Below are positions 1 to 8,899 of a DNA stretch of 64,000 nt, piece after piece (within the stretch, counting starts at the first letter, position 1; the number at the start of each line of letters is the position of its first letter). Under the pieces are notes generated by a model, which saw nothing but the letters and a program-made list of their open reading frames with translations, was not told where the DNA came from and searched no databases. The DNA lies in contig NZ_JACSWB010000147.1 in NCBI RefSeq assembly GCF_016888135.1, forward strand, positions 232,158 through 296,157, in the 5' to 3' direction. The position numbers were made by a program, and so were the translations under genes. The stretch comes from Leptolyngbya sp. CCY15150 (GTDB taxonomy: Bacteria; Cyanobacteriota; Cyanobacteriia; RECH01).

Positions 1-774
1 CTTGTGGGCTATGGGCTTACCGAAACTGCGCCAGTGCTCACGGCACGTCGCCCTTGGAACAATCTGCGAGGATCTGCCGGGCAGCCGGTTCCCGGTACCG
101 AAATTCGCATCGTCCATCTCGAAACCCGTCAACCTCTGCCGGTGGGCGATCGCGGCCTCGTGCTAGCCCGTGGCCCTCAGGTCATGACGGGCTATTATCA
201 AAATCCTGAAGCAACGGCCAAGGCCATCGATGCCGACGGCTGGTTTGACACCGGCGATCTGGGACATCTCACGGCAGGCGGACATTTGGTGTTGACCGGA
301 CGCGCTAAGGACACCATTGTCCTCACCAATGGCGAGAATGTAGAACCCCAGCCCATTGAAGATGCCTGTGTGCGCAGTCCCTATGTTGACCAGATTATGC
401 TGGTGGGCCAAGATCAGCGCTCCCTGGGGGCTCTGATTGTGCCCAACTTAAATGCCTTAGAACTTTGGGCCAATCAGCAGGGTAAAACCCTTCAGGTACC
501 TGAAGGCGTCAGCCTAGACAAACCCGACCCCCAACCAGGGCGATCGCCCCTGTCTATGGAGGATGGGATGATTCAAAGCCTGTATCGCCAAGAATTAACC
601 CACCATGTGCAAGATCGGTCAAATTACCAAGCCAACGATCGCATTGGCCCCTTCCGGCTGATTCTGGAGCCGTTTTCTATGGACAACGGCATGATGACTC
701 AAACCCTGAAGATTCGTCGCCCTGTTGTCTACGATCGCTATCGGTCGCTGATCGACGAGATGTTTGAACATTAG
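1..774 (+). CDS. aas: Long-chain acyl-ACP/acyl-CoA synthetase, C-terminal part (5' truncated by window edge)
   Basis: C-terminal portion of an AMP-forming acyl synthetase that activates free fatty acids with ATP; in cyanobacteria this family recycles fatty acids onto acyl carrier protein at the membrane. The reading frame is open from base 1, so the start lies outside the window. Visible family motifs are GYGLTETAP near the start of the fragment (adenylate-binding), TGD in WFDTGDLGH, and GRAKDTIVLTNGENVEPQ, the hinge into the small C-terminal domain. The fragment has about 257 residues where the full family has about 640-700. It ends with a plain TAG and is followed by a spacer of about 400 bases. 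Assignment to Aas rather than a plain acyl-CoA ligase rests on similarity to cyanobacterial Aas from memory. Confidence 0.88.
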   Translation, partial: LVGYGLTETAPVLTARRPWNNLRGSAGQPVPGTEIRIVHLETRQPLPVGDRGLVLARGPQVMTGYYQNPEATAKAIDADGWFDTGDLGHLTAGGHLVLTGRAKDTIVLTNGENVEPQPIEDACVRSPYVDQIMLVGQDQRSLGALIVPNLNALELWANQQGKTLQVPEGVSLDKPDPQPGRSPLSMEDGMIQSLYRQELTHHVQDRSNYQANDRIGPFRLILEPFSMDNGMMTQTLKIRRPVVYDRYRSLIDEMFEH

Positions 775-1169
775 CCAGCCGATTTGAGACCCAGGCAACC
801 AATTCCGTCAGATTGCGTCGAAATCATCCAGGCGGCAATTGTCGGCCATTTTAGGGACGCGATCGCGGTATGATCAACGGGACGTTTAGCCCACCTTCAT
901 CGATCGTTCTAGGCATGGTGCGATCGCCCAACAGATGATCCTAAAGCTATTGGCCCTGACATGAAGGCTGAATTGCGTCATCAGGCTGCGATCGATGTCA
1001 TAACGCTCTATATCAATGCGGCATCACGCTACCGTGACGCAGTCTGACGACAGACCTTACCGGGCTGTCATCCAGCGCGGCAGCTACCGGTATTCGTGAG
1101 TGGCCGTGCTAGGGTCGGTGCATCCGTCTTACAACTCATGTTACTCCCAAGATTTCTACGCAGTTGCCC
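775..1169. other. Intergenic region, about 395 bases
   Basis: No convincing ORF, tRNA or strong hairpin. It contains isolated HIP1-like GCGATCG sites. It probably carries the promoter of the downstream YlqD-like gene, but I cannot point to clear -35/-10 boxes. Confidence 0.4.
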
Positions 1170-1619
1170 ATGGAAGCTTCACAATCACACCTATTACTGA
1201 AACGGCTGATCAACATCAAAGTTGTTGTGACTCCCCGTTGGAAAGAAGAGGTTCAACAACAGTTGCAAACCCAAATCAACCAACTGGATGGTCAGCTTCA
1301 GCAGCTTGAGGCCCAAGGACAGCGGATGGTGACAGAGGTTCAGAAACAAAGTGGGTCATCGGATGACCCCGCCGTGAGCCAACAAATTGGCAGCATTCAA
1401 ACCCAAGTCAACCAAAAGAAAAGCGAGTTGCTAGAGAAGAAAAACCAAACTCTACAGCAGCTTCAACAGGTGCAGCTCCTAGAAATGGAGCAAGAAGTGG
1501 GTCAAGGGCAAATTGAGAGCTTCTTCCGTATTGAGAAGGGCGATAACCTGATCCGCAAAATGCAGGTGGAAATCCTCATGCGGGATGGAGTGGTGGAAGA
1601 TATCCGTGGCGATCTCTAA
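1170..1619 (+). CDS. YlqD-like coiled-coil protein
   Basis: Small protein of about 149 residues. The N-terminal part (LLLKRLINIKVVVTPRWK) looks like a short beta-rich segment. It is followed by a long Gln/Glu-rich coiled coil (roughly residues 25-110), and the end is predicted as beta strands (FFRIEKGDNLIRKMQVEILM, then a short tail). This matches the YlqD family found in cyanobacteria and Firmicutes, whose function is not established. The ATG at 1170 was preferred to an in-frame TTG two codons upstream because the protein then begins MEASQS. A HIP1-paired hairpin 22 bases after the stop may end the transcript. It has no operon partner on the same strand within 300 bases. Confidence 0.75.
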   Translation: MEASQSHLLLKRLINIKVVVTPRWKEEVQQQLQTQINQLDGQLQQLEAQGQRMVTEVQKQSGSSDDPAVSQQIGSIQTQVNQKKSELLEKKNQTLQQLQQVQLLEMEQEVGQGQIESFFRIEKGDNLIRKMQVEILMRDGVVEDIRGDL

Positions 1620-1640
1620 CCTCATCCTTCGTTGACCTAT

Positions 1641-1682
1641 GGGGCGATCGCTGCACCCTGATTGCGGGCAAGCGATCGCCCC
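1641..1682 (+). terminator. Hairpin built from two inverted HIP1 sites after the YlqD-like gene
   Basis: The 12-base arms GGGGCGATCGCT (1641-1652) and AGCGATCGCCCC (1671-1682) are perfect reverse complements around an 18-base loop. It lies 22 bases after the stop codon. There is no strong T-run after it, so it may be a weak terminator or an mRNA 3'-end stabiliser. Each arm contains a full GCGATCGC octamer. Confidence 0.5.
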
Positions 1683-1930
1683 TAAAGCTTTACTGGGTGA
1701 CCTATCTGGGGGCATGATTCATCCCTCCAGGGCCAGATTTGGGGAACGATGAACCGGTCTCCAGTCCCCCATTGATGTTCCGTAATGAAGCGGTTTCAAG
1801 CTACAATCTAGGATCGCGACCGTGAATTGGCGAGGGCGTCTAAGAACACCTCTGCTGCGTTCATGGGTGCTACCCTGCTGGTTTGCGAGAACTTCGCAGT
1901 GCTGTTGTTGATCGAGTCAGACGCTACCCC

Positions 1931-3202
1931 ATGATTCATGAAGTATTCATGCCCGCTCTCAGCTCCACGATGACCGAAGGCAAAATTGTGTCTTGGGTCA
2001 AATCACCGGGAGACAAGGTAGAGAAGGGTGAAACCGTCGTTGTTGTGGAATCCGATAAGGCCGACATGGATGTAGAGACCTTCTATGAAGGGTATCTGGC
2101 CAGCATCATTGTCCCGGCTGATGAAGTTGCGCCCGTGGGGGCTCCCATTGCCTTGGTGGCAGAAACCGAGGCAGAGATTGAACTAGCCCAGCAGCAGGCC
2201 AGCGCCATTCAGGCAGGAACAGCAGCACCGGCAGCTTCTCCAGCCCCTGCGCCTGCAGCAGCTCCAGCGATCGCCTCTCCCACAACCTCCCAAAATGGAG
2301 CCGTTAAGTCTGGCCGCTTGGTGGTTTCCCCCCGGGCTCGCAAGCTTGCCAAGGAGTTCAAGGTTGATCTCAACACCCTCCAGGGTAGTGGCCCCCACGG
2401 CCGCATTATTGCCGCAGATATAGAAGCGGCTGCGGGTAAAGCTCCCACTCCCCAGCCCACCGCTATTGCACCGAAGCCAGCGGTGGCAGCCCCTGCGCCG
2501 ATCGTGCCCGCTCCCGTTGCTGCGCCCCTTGGGGAAGTCGCCAAGTTCAACACCCTGCAGCAAGCGGTGGTGCGCAACATGATGACGAGCCTCCAAGTGC
2601 CCACGTTCCGGGTTGGTTACACCATCACCACCGATGCCCTCGATGCCCTTTATAAAAAGGTGAAGTCAAAAGGCGTCACCATGACCGCTCTGTTGGCGAA
2701 GGCCGTGGCGGTAACGCTGCAGCGCCATCCCTTGGTGAATGCTTTCTATACCGAACAGGGCACCAGCTATCGCTCGGAGATTAATGTAGCGGTGGCAGTG
2801 GCCATGGAGGGCGGTGGTTTGATTACCCCTGTCCTGCGTCAGGCTGATCAAGTAGATCTCTATTCTCTATCGCGCACCTGGCGAGATTTGGTGGAGCGAT
2901 CGCGCCTGAAGCAGCTTCAGCCCGACGAATATTCCACCGGTAGCTTTACCCTGTCTAATCTAGGCATGTTTGGCGTCGATCGCTTCGATGCCATTTTGCC
3001 GCCGGGTCAAGGTTCAATTCTAGCCATTGGAGCCTCTCGCCCCCAAGTGGTGGCCACGGCTGACGGCATGATGGGGGTGCGCAATCAAATGCAGGTCAAT
3101 CTCACCTGCGACCACCGCATCATCTACGGTGCGGATGCCGCCGCCTTCCTGCGGGATTTGGCCCAGTTGATTGAAACCAATCCCGAATCCCTCACCCTAT
3201 AG
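1931..3202 (+). CDS. pdhC: Dihydrolipoyllysine acetyltransferase, E2 subunit of pyruvate dehydrogenase
   Basis: E2 core of the pyruvate dehydrogenase complex; it passes the acetyl group from the lipoyl arm to CoA. About 423 residues from the ATG at 1931; an upstream in-frame start at 1883 would add 16 residues that do not fit the family. An N-terminal lipoyl domain (about 1-80) carries the lipoylation lysine in VESDKADMD. An Ala/Pro-rich linker is followed by the E3/E1-binding domain (VVSPRARKLAKEF, about 130-165), a second Ala/Pro linker, and the catalytic acyltransferase domain ending with the active-site histidine in TCDHRIIYGAD. The single lipoyl domain is normal for cyanobacteria. No other PDH subunit is adjacent, which is usual in this phylum. 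A good terminator follows. Confidence 0.95.
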   Translation: MIHEVFMPALSSTMTEGKIVSWVKSPGDKVEKGETVVVVESDKADMDVETFYEGYLASIIVPADEVAPVGAPIALVAETEAEIELAQQQASAIQAGTAAPAASPAPAPAAAPAIASPTTSQNGAVKSGRLVVSPRARKLAKEFKVDLNTLQGSGPHGRIIAADIEAAAGKAPTPQPTAIAPKPAVAAPAPIVPAPVAAPLGEVAKFNTLQQAVVRNMMTSLQVPTFRVGYTITTDALDALYKKVKSKGVTMTALLAKAVAVTLQRHPLVNAFYTEQGTSYRSEINVAVAVAMEGGGLITPVLRQADQVDLYSLSRTWRDLVERSRLKQLQPDEYSTGSFTLSNLGMFGVDRFDAILPPGQGSILAIGASRPQVVATADGMMGVRNQMQVNLTCDHRIIYGADAAAFLRDLAQLIETNPESLTL

Positions 3203-3225
3203 TTGTCCCGCGAGTGTGACGCAAG

Positions 3226-3264
3226 ACCGCCCCTTGGATCTAAAACGAGTCAAGGGGCGGTTTT
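3226..3264 (+). terminator. Rho-independent terminator after the E2 gene
   Basis: Perfect 11-base stem ACCGCCCCTTG (3226-3236) with CAAGGGGCGGT (3251-3261), loop of 14 bases, then TTTTATATA. Located 24 bases after the stop codon. Confidence 0.85.
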
Positions 3265-3310
3265 ATATAGAGCGTCTAATGGTGTGGTTTTTGAGTGACG
3301 GCTCCTCTGG

Positions 3311-4003
3311 CTAACGATAGGCCTGGGGCCCTGTCCAGATATTATTGACTAGCTCTCCAAAGACCACAGGGCGATCGCCCACGTCGGCCTCCACCGTTTG
3401 CCCATGGAGATTCACGGCCCACACCGGCCACTGCTCTTCGCCCATATGGCCGGCCCGGAAAAGCACCCGGTCGGGATCAGACTGGCTCCATCCCAGCAAA
3501 ATAGCGTTGCTATAGTTCACCGGGGTGGGGGCAATGGTGTGGGCTTGGCTCTGGTGCTGATCCCAGACGACGGCATAGTCGGACGCTAAACCGGTACCAA
3601 AGAGCGATTCAAATTCCCGAGCCAGGATGCGATCGCCCGCCTTCGACCAAGCAATGGGAATAATCATGGCGATGCTGCCAGGATGTTCGGCTTCGTCTCC
3701 CGAAACAAAGGGATTGTCGGCTAGGGGCGATGAGGCGGTAATCACCTGCAGAGCACCGGTTTTCAGGTTTTCTAGAAACAGCACGCTAGCCACTTGGGTC
3801 TGCGTGGGATCAGGCTGGATGCGGAGCTGAATGCGACTATAGGCAGCGTAGCAGCCATCAGGAGAGACCAAGGAAGGACTGCGGTAGTAACGCAAAATGG
3901 GCGATCGCTGCGCAGGATTCTCCGTGACCATGGTCATCACCCAGGTCCAGGGGACTGGGTACGGGCTATTCAAGGGGTCTAGGCGGGTGGAAGGTTCGGT
4001 CAT
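3311..4003 (-). CDS. Conserved cyanobacterial protein of unknown function
   Basis: About 230 residues, predicted soluble and beta-rich. Conserved-looking segments include LRYYRSPSLVSPDGCYAAYSR, SVLFLENLKTG, ITASSPLADNPF and IPIAWSKAGDRILAREFE. The pattern of short SPDG-type and W-SK-GD motifs resembles one or two blades of a beta-propeller (TolB/WD40-like), but the protein is too short for a complete propeller. I place the start at the ATG giving MTEPSTRL (4003); ATGs at 4015 and 4036 and a TTG at 4087 are also open, and none has a clear Shine-Dalgarno. It converges with the E2 gene across a 108-base spacer containing that gene's terminator. I do not recognise a function. Confidence 0.7.
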   Translation of the reverse strand: MTEPSTRLDPLNSPYPVPWTWVMTMVTENPAQRSPILRYYRSPSLVSPDGCYAAYSRIQLRIQPDPTQTQVASVLFLENLKTGALQVITASSPLADNPFVSGDEAEHPGSIAMIIPIAWSKAGDRILAREFESLFGTGLASDYAVVWDQHQSQAHTIAPTPVNYSNAILLGWSQSDPDRVLFRAGHMGEEQWPVWAVNLHGQTVEADVGDRPVVFGELVNNIWTGPQAYR

Positions 4004-4664
4004 GGGCAGTACCATCAGCAGGCGTCGTGCTGACATGGGGTTAGCAAAAAATGAAGCGTATTTAGGCGATGGCGGTAGGGAAGCCAAGATGCTTCTCTTG
4101 GCAAAGCATAGGGTTTTGCCTCCGCTCTCCAGAGCGATGACGGGGATCGCTTTCCCGTCATCGCCGGTGGCACACTATCTACCTCAAACTATTCCCACTC
4201 CGGTGAGACTGTTTCCGGTGGAAATAGCCATCACGGTACTATGGGATAGACATAGCTATGGATAGGCTCGATAGCCATGAAAACCGGTAGGCTTGATGGT
4301 TGTACCGCAGGGGGTGGCACAACCCTGAAGGATTTGTACCTGCGCAGTATTCGCACTACCCAAGCGTCTTGGCTACCATAGCCAGATGCACAGATCTGTA
4401 GCTCTTTGCCTAGGACTCAGCCGCCTCACAGTAGCAGCCGCCTAAGCTCTGATGTATGGCAACGCCATACAGGTTGATATGCTCCTAATTACAGGTATAG
4501 CAAGGGAAGAGGGAACTGCCATGGAAAACGCTGAAACTCTTTAATAGACTTAACGTATGCAGCGTTACATAGACATCAATCGTTAGATTCTGTCTGTGGC
4601 CAGCAGTTCTGGGATGTCCCACTCTTCGTTTGCTCTTCGTTTTAATTGTTTTACTGGTTCAACT
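4004..4664. other. Divergent intergenic region with a perfect hairpin
   Basis: Spacer between divergent genes, presumably holding both promoters. It contains a perfect 11-base inverted repeat, GCGATGACGGG (4134-4144) with CCCGTCATCGC (4154-4164), loop 9 bases, without a T-run on either side, so an operator or RNA element is as likely as a terminator. If the minus-strand gene starts at the TTG at 4087, its first bases lie inside this interval. Confidence 0.45.
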
Positions 4665-5720
4665 ATGGTGCCCTCGTCTCAGCCTCCCCATGACTCTCCT
4701 CCCCCTCAACCACCTCCAGAGCGATCGCCCGGTCTGCTGTATGGCTTGTTGGTTTTAATCTTTCGCCTATTACTGTTGGGAGTTGGGGGAAGCCTAGCTG
4801 TTTTGGTAGGTATTGGCGTTGCGCTGTGGCGACCCGGCACCGTTCCTGATCGGCCCATGTTAGAGGTTCTGTTTCGCCAAGTGTCTGCATGGCGCAGTGG
4901 AGAATGGTATGCCCCTGTTGAGCCAGAATCCACGTTGCCACCTGCGATCCCCCGGCTGGAGTCCCTTCCTGCTCCATCAGATGTCAATGTATCGGATGCA
5001 GAGCCTGACTCGGGAGAGACGGAGACCTTGGAAGAGCCTCTGCCGCTTGATGAGGAAGAACGGGAAGCGGTCGCTACAACCGTGGCTGAATTGCAAACCG
5101 AGGTGGAGGCCTTAGGCGATCGCCTCCAAGACTTGGAAGTCCAGCTTGATGGAGCCCCCCGCTCGGGGCCCGTGGAAGAGCGACTGCGCCGCCTCGAACG
5201 TCGTTTAGATCCTGCTAGTGCTGAGTCTTCGTCGGATGAAACGGCTGGTTTAGATGAGACGGCTGATGTAGACGGGCCGGCCGAACAGCCGGCTGATCCT
5301 CCGGCAAGGGCTTCAGAGACAGAGGCTGCTCCGATCACCACGACATCTACCCCTAGCCTCTCTCCAGACACCCTGCGGGTTACTCTCCCGAGCGATGCTC
5401 TATTTCAGACCAATGACGCACGATTGGTCGATGGGGCCGAAACGTTGCTCGATGATATTGCCACGGAGCTGCAAACCTATCCCACGGCTACGATCCGTAT
5501 CGGCGTTCACACCGCTCCTACCCCAGACAGCACGGACGGTCTGCCGCTATCCTTTGCGCGATCGCAACAGATTCGTGATGTCTTAGCGCCCCAGCTCGGC
5601 CCTAGCTATCGCCTGGTGGCGATCGGCTATGGTTCGACTCGTCCGCTGATCCTGTCCACGGATCTGTCTGCCCAGCAGCGCAACCGCCGCGTTGAAATCA
5701 CCATTGATCCCCGCCCATGA
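4665..5720 (+). CDS. OmpA-family protein with one TM segment and coiled coil
   Basis: About 351 residues. A Pro-rich N-terminus precedes a strong transmembrane segment (about 23-54, [19 protein letters not shown]...), then an acidic region, a coiled coil (about 130-180, [18 protein letters not shown]) and a low-complexity acidic linker. The C-terminal OmpA-like peptidoglycan-binding domain (about 236-351) ends with the hallmark QRNRRVEI. It is probably anchored in the inner membrane with the OmpA domain in the periplasm, like MotB or PomB-type proteins but without a partner channel gene nearby. ATG 4665 was chosen over GTG 4596 and ATG 4614 because those add a poorly ordered leader. Its stop overlaps the start of fmt (ATGA), so translation is probably coupled. 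Confidence 0.78.
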   Translation: MVPSSQPPHDSPPPQPPPERSPGLLYGLLVLIFRLLLLGVGGSLAVLVGIGVALWRPGTVPDRPMLEVLFRQVSAWRSGEWYAPVEPESTLPPAIPRLESLPAPSDVNVSDAEPDSGETETLEEPLPLDEEEREAVATTVAELQTEVEALGDRLQDLEVQLDGAPRSGPVEERLRRLERRLDPASAESSSDETAGLDETADVDGPAEQPADPPARASETEAAPITTTSTPSLSPDTLRVTLPSDALFQTNDARLVDGAETLLDDIATELQTYPTATIRIGVHTAPTPDSTDGLPLSFARSQQIRDVLAPQLGPSYRLVAIGYGSTRPLILSTDLSAQQRNRRVEITIDPRP

Positions 5721-6742
5721 AGATCGTGTTTTTTGGTACGCCTGACTTTGCCGTGCCTAGCCTAGCGCGCCTCCTGCAGCATCCCGACCTGCAAGTTTGT
5801 GGCGTTGTCACCCAGCCTGATAAGCGTCGAGGGCGCGGCAAGAGCCTCTCTCCCTCTGCCGTCAAAGCCTTGGCGGTGGAGCATCAGCTTCCGGTTTGGC
5901 AACCCCGCCGCCTCAAAAAAGATCCCCAAACCCTAGGTGAGCTAGCGGCTCTCAACGCCGATGCTTTTGTAGTGGTGGCCTATGGGCAACTGCTATCGCC
6001 GCAGATCCTAGCCATGCCGCGACTGGGATGCATCAATGGGCATGGTTCCCTCCTGCCCCACTACCGAGGGGCTGCACCTATCCAGTGGAGTTTGGTGCAG
6101 GGAGAGGTGAAAACTGGCATCACCACCATGCAGATGGATGTGGGGATGGATACGGGCGCTATGTTGCTGAAAGCTACCACGCCCATTCATTGGTGGGATA
6201 CGGCGGCGACGGTGGGCGATCGCCTGTCCCACCTAACGGCTGATCTGCTGATCGAGACGCTACTGGGGCTAGATGCCGGTACTCTGGAGGCGATCGCCCA
6301 GGATGATGACCAAGCCACCTATGCACCGCTAATTCAAAAAACTGACTACGACCTAGACTGGTCTAAGAGTGCGATCGCCCTTCATAACCAGATCCGTGGC
6401 TTCTTTCCCAACTGCGTCACCGAGTTTCGGGATCAGCCCCTCAAAATCCTGCGTACCATTCCTATCCCGCTGCCTAGTGACGACATGCCGGATGAGTTCG
6501 CTGGCCTACCGTCCCAACTCGCCTCGTTAGATATTGCTGCTGCCAGCCAAACTAGCCAACTCGGCGATATTGTTGCCATCCTCAAAAAAACCGGCCCCAT
6601 CGTGCAGACGGGAGCCGGTTGGTTATTGCTGTATCAAGTACAGCCCGCTGGGAAGAAGCCTCAGTCGGGTTGGGACTTTGCCAATGGATCGCGGGTGATG
6701 CTGGGCGATCGCTGCCTCTCCCGTGATCTGACTAAAGATTAG
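5717..6742 (+). CDS. fmt: Methionyl-tRNA formyltransferase
   Basis: Transfers a formyl group from 10-formyl-THF to initiator Met-tRNA. 341 residues, slightly longer than the bacterial norm of about 310-330. The N-terminal formyltransferase fold begins [16 protein letters not shown]. The substrate loop after it reads [13 protein letters not shown]. The catalytic region contains [20 protein letters not shown] (Asn and His of the active site) and the Asp of GMDTGAML. The C-terminal OB-like domain includes [12 protein letters not shown]. The ATG overlaps the stop of the OmpA-like gene by four bases. No deformylase gene is adjacent. It runs head-on into ccmK4 with only 11 bases between the stop codons. 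Confidence 0.96.
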   Translation: MKIVFFGTPDFAVPSLARLLQHPDLQVCGVVTQPDKRRGRGKSLSPSAVKALAVEHQLPVWQPRRLKKDPQTLGELAALNADAFVVVAYGQLLSPQILAMPRLGCINGHGSLLPHYRGAAPIQWSLVQGEVKTGITTMQMDVGMDTGAMLLKATTPIHWWDTAATVGDRLSHLTADLLIETLLGLDAGTLEAIAQDDDQATYAPLIQKTDYDLDWSKSAIALHNQIRGFFPNCVTEFRDQPLKILRTIPIPLPSDDMPDEFAGLPSQLASLDIAAASQTSQLGDIVAILKKTGPIVQTGAGWLLLYQVQPAGKKPQSGWDFANGSRVMLGDRCLSRDLTKD

Positions 6743-6753
6743 CGGTGTAATAC

Positions 6754-7107
6754 CTAGCGATTAAACGAAGACCCTAGAATGCGCGGTTGTTCCACAGCAT
6801 CCCGGAATTCGGCAACGTCATCACCGTAGGCGATCGGCAGCACGCACTCCACGTTTTCGTGGGGGCGGGGGATAATCACCCAAGATTCTAGAGCGCCCCC
6901 GTAGACGGTTTCGACGGCAGCAATGCCGGCCTCCATCGCCGCCTTGACTTCCGACACATCTCCACGAATATTCACGGTAAACCGGGCACTTCCCACCCGG
7001 ATATAGCCCACCAAGGTGACACGCCCAGCTTTCACCATCGCATCCGCTGCCGCCAGCACTGCGGGAAATCCCTTCGTCTCAATTGATCCAACCGCAGACA
7101 ATGACAT
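6754..7107 (-). CDS. ccmK4: Carboxysome shell hexamer protein CcmK4
   Basis: BMC-domain protein of 117 residues that tiles the facets of the beta-carboxysome shell. The single Pfam00936-type domain spans about residues 3-95 ([28 protein letters not shown]..., then [19 protein letters not shown]), followed by a C-terminal tail of about 20 residues, typical of CcmK4 rather than CcmK1/K2. The pore loop reads VGSARF. ATG 7107 is preceded by an AGGAGAG Shine-Dalgarno; the upstream start at 7125 lies within that site. It follows ccmK3 on the same strand, the usual order for this satellite locus, which stands apart from the main ccm operon and tunes shell permeability. Confidence 0.9.
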   Translation of the reverse strand: MSLSAVGSIETKGFPAVLAAADAMVKAGRVTLVGYIRVGSARFTVNIRGDVSEVKAAMEAGIAAVETVYGGALESWVIIPRPHENVECVLPIAYGDDVAEFRDAVEQPRILGSSFNR

Positions 7108-7308
7108 GTATGCTCTCCTAACCATCGATAAACAATGCTGGTGGGCCTGCTTCTATCCCCACCGACGGCGCGAATAGTTTGTATAGACTCAACTCAATTC
7201 TACGGGCCTACGTCCCCAAAAACCCGGGACTTGTTGACCAGATAATCGGTTGAACGATAACAATTTATAAGCGCTGTGTATAGTTTTATTTATGCCTATG
7301 CCAAGGGC

Positions 7309-7620
7309 TTAATAGACTCGGAAGGCTTCGACTTGATCGGTGTAGTGGATGGGCAAGACTGACACAATGTTTTCCGGCGGATTCGGCACGGTGTAGTGGG
7401 TCATAATTTTGCCCCCGAAGCAAGCTTCTCCCGCTTCTAGCCCGGCTGCCATGGCAGAGGCTACCTCCGAAACGCTGCCACGAATGGCAATGTAGAAGTT
7501 TCCCCGCTCTGCCTTATCAAAATACACCAAGGTCACGCGCCCTGCCTTGAGCATGGCGTCGGCCGCTGCTAAGGTTGCTGGAAACCCCAACGCTTCAATG
7601 ACCCCCACGGCTTGTGGCAT
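7309..7620 (-). CDS. ccmK3: Carboxysome shell protein CcmK3
   Basis: BMC-domain protein of 103 residues, starting MPQAVGVIEALGFPATLAAA. A good GAAGGAGA Shine-Dalgarno sits upstream of ATG 7620; the longer open frame upstream is not conserved-looking and overlaps the preceding gene. The pore-side loop is KAERGNF, different from the GSARF of CcmK4, and the protein ends soon after the BMC core (EAFRVY), as expected for CcmK3. In studied cyanobacteria CcmK3 does not form homohexamers but joins CcmK4 in mixed hexamers. The 201-base spacer to ccmK4 has no strong terminator, so co-transcription is likely. Confidence 0.88.
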   Translation of the reverse strand: MPQAVGVIEALGFPATLAAADAMLKAGRVTLVYFDKAERGNFYIAIRGSVSEVASAMAAGLEAGEACFGGKIMTHYTVPNPPENIVSVLPIHYTDQVEAFRVY

Positions 7621-7676
7621 TGCATCGTCTCCTTCAAGACATAAAACGTAGACAGGCGATCGCCTGCAGCCTTTCA

Positions 7677-8264
7677 CTATACCTTGATCAAGCCCGGTTG
7701 CGCGATCGCTGCAATGACTCGTATACATCCCGAGTCTGGCTGTGACCATTGGTAATGGCATTCCCGAGGGTTGCCCCAACAGAGGTTGAGATAGACCTCG
7801 GTGCGAGCTGCTTCCAGTTCTGCCCATTCGGTTTGGTGAATCCATTGCTCCACTTGGTCGGGCGTTGCTGGCTGGGGATCATGGCCGGCCAACCAAAATG
7901 ACATGCCCTGGGTCACCCGTTGCCAAAACTGCAGCACCGCCGCCGTTGCCTCAATCAGAATCTGCTTATCGTCTGGAATGGCGATGAGCTGGCTATGGAG
8001 TTCCGGCGATCGCAAGCTTTGGTCACGGAACTGATGGGTGCGCCAGATTAGCCCAGACACCTGATGTTCAAGCTGGTATTGATGAATTTGTCCTTGGAAG
8101 TCTCGGTAGCCAAACACTTTGCTCAACTGTCCTGCCCCGATCGCCTTGGCCACAACGGGGTTATCCAGCCGTTTCTCCGACGACAGCAGGAGCCGCTCTC
8201 CTTTCCAATGCGCTCGCAGCTCTTGATCGAGAATCTCGATGAGGTCTTGAGTGGTGTAAGGCAT
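7677..8264 (-). CDS. Conserved hypothetical protein upstream of ccmK3
   Basis: About 195 residues from ATG 8264 (MPYTTQDLIEILDQEL); the upstream start at 8312 would add a Cys-rich leader that looks non-coding. Mixed alpha/beta, no signal peptide or TM segment. Features include a basic, helical N-terminus (RAHWKGERLLLSS), a Trp-rich region (LQFWQRVTQGMSFWLAGHDP) and the segment EVYLNLCWGNPRECHYQW. I do not recognise the family. It stops 56 bases before ccmK3 on the same strand, so it may be the first gene of a three-gene unit with ccmK3 and ccmK4, but its role in the carboxysome, if any, is unknown. Confidence 0.68.
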   Translation of the reverse strand: MPYTTQDLIEILDQELRAHWKGERLLLSSEKRLDNPVVAKAIGAGQLSKVFGYRDFQGQIHQYQLEHQVSGLIWRTHQFRDQSLRSPELHSQLIAIPDDKQILIEATAAVLQFWQRVTQGMSFWLAGHDPQPATPDQVEQWIHQTEWAELEAARTEVYLNLCWGNPRECHYQWSQPDSGCIRVIAAIAQPGLIKV

Positions 8265-8443
8265 GGACGCAGGTGTACAGCAACAACAATGGGATGATAG
8301 GCGGACGATCACTGGGAGATAGCTGGGACGCTACATCAGTGGCGATCGCCCCCTGAGCCTATTCTACGAGGGTCATCCAGAGAGTGAAATTCCTGGGCCA
8401 TTTTCCCGTACAGTGATGATACTGGCAGGTCAAAAGGTTCCAC

Positions 8444-8899
8444 TTGCACATTCGGATTGGCACGGATATCGTTCTCATCTCTCGCGTCAGATCACTGTTT
8501 GAGCGCTTCGGCGATCGCTTCCTTCAACGCGTGTATACCATCGCCGAACAAGAGGAATTTCACCGTCGCTGCGCTGAGCGGCATCCTTCGGAGAATGCCA
8601 TCGGCTTCTTGGCGGGGCGCTGGGCAGCCAAAGAAGCGGTTGTTAAGGCTCTTGGTACCGGATGGCGCGGAGTTCGATACACTGACATTAGCATTGGCCT
8701 CCAGCAGAGCGGAGCACCGGCTGTTATGCTGACGCCAACCCCCCAAACCCAACCTTGGCTTCAAGGTAGTTGGCAGCTTAGCCTAAGCCATGATGGCGAC
8801 TATGCGATCGCCACCGCTCTTTGGAGTGGAGACCTGCCCCAGGAGTCCCTCCATGCCCCCTCGGGGGCTACCAACCCATATCCTTCGGGAGATGTTTAG
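8444..8899 (+). CDS. acpS: Holo-[acyl-carrier-protein] synthase
   Basis: Transfers 4'-phosphopantetheine from CoA to apo-ACP. The start is TTG at 8444, giving MHIRIGTDIVLISRV; there is no in-frame ATG or GTG nearby, and the family begins with exactly this IGTD-I motif, whose Asp binds Mg. The second motif GRWAAKEAVVKALG carries the Mg-binding Glu and the catalytic-site Lys. The third, LSLSHDGDYAIA, is the usual end of the core. The 151 residues include an extra C-terminal tail of about 20 residues (after ATALWSGD) that is Pro/Ser-rich and probably disordered. Divergent from the conserved unknown gene on its left. Confidence 0.92.
   Translation: MHIRIGTDIVLISRVRSLFERFGDRFLQRVYTIAEQEEFHRRCAERHPSENAIGFLAGRWAAKEAVVKALGTGWRGVRYTDISIGLQQSGAPAVMLTPTPQTQPWLQGSWQLSLSHDGDYAIATALWSGDLPQESLHAPSGATNPYPSGDV

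Noticed and set aside
4706..5371. Minus-strand frame over the OmpA-like gene
   Set aside because: Ser/Gly/Thr-rich shadow frame; the plus strand has the TM segment and OmpA domain.
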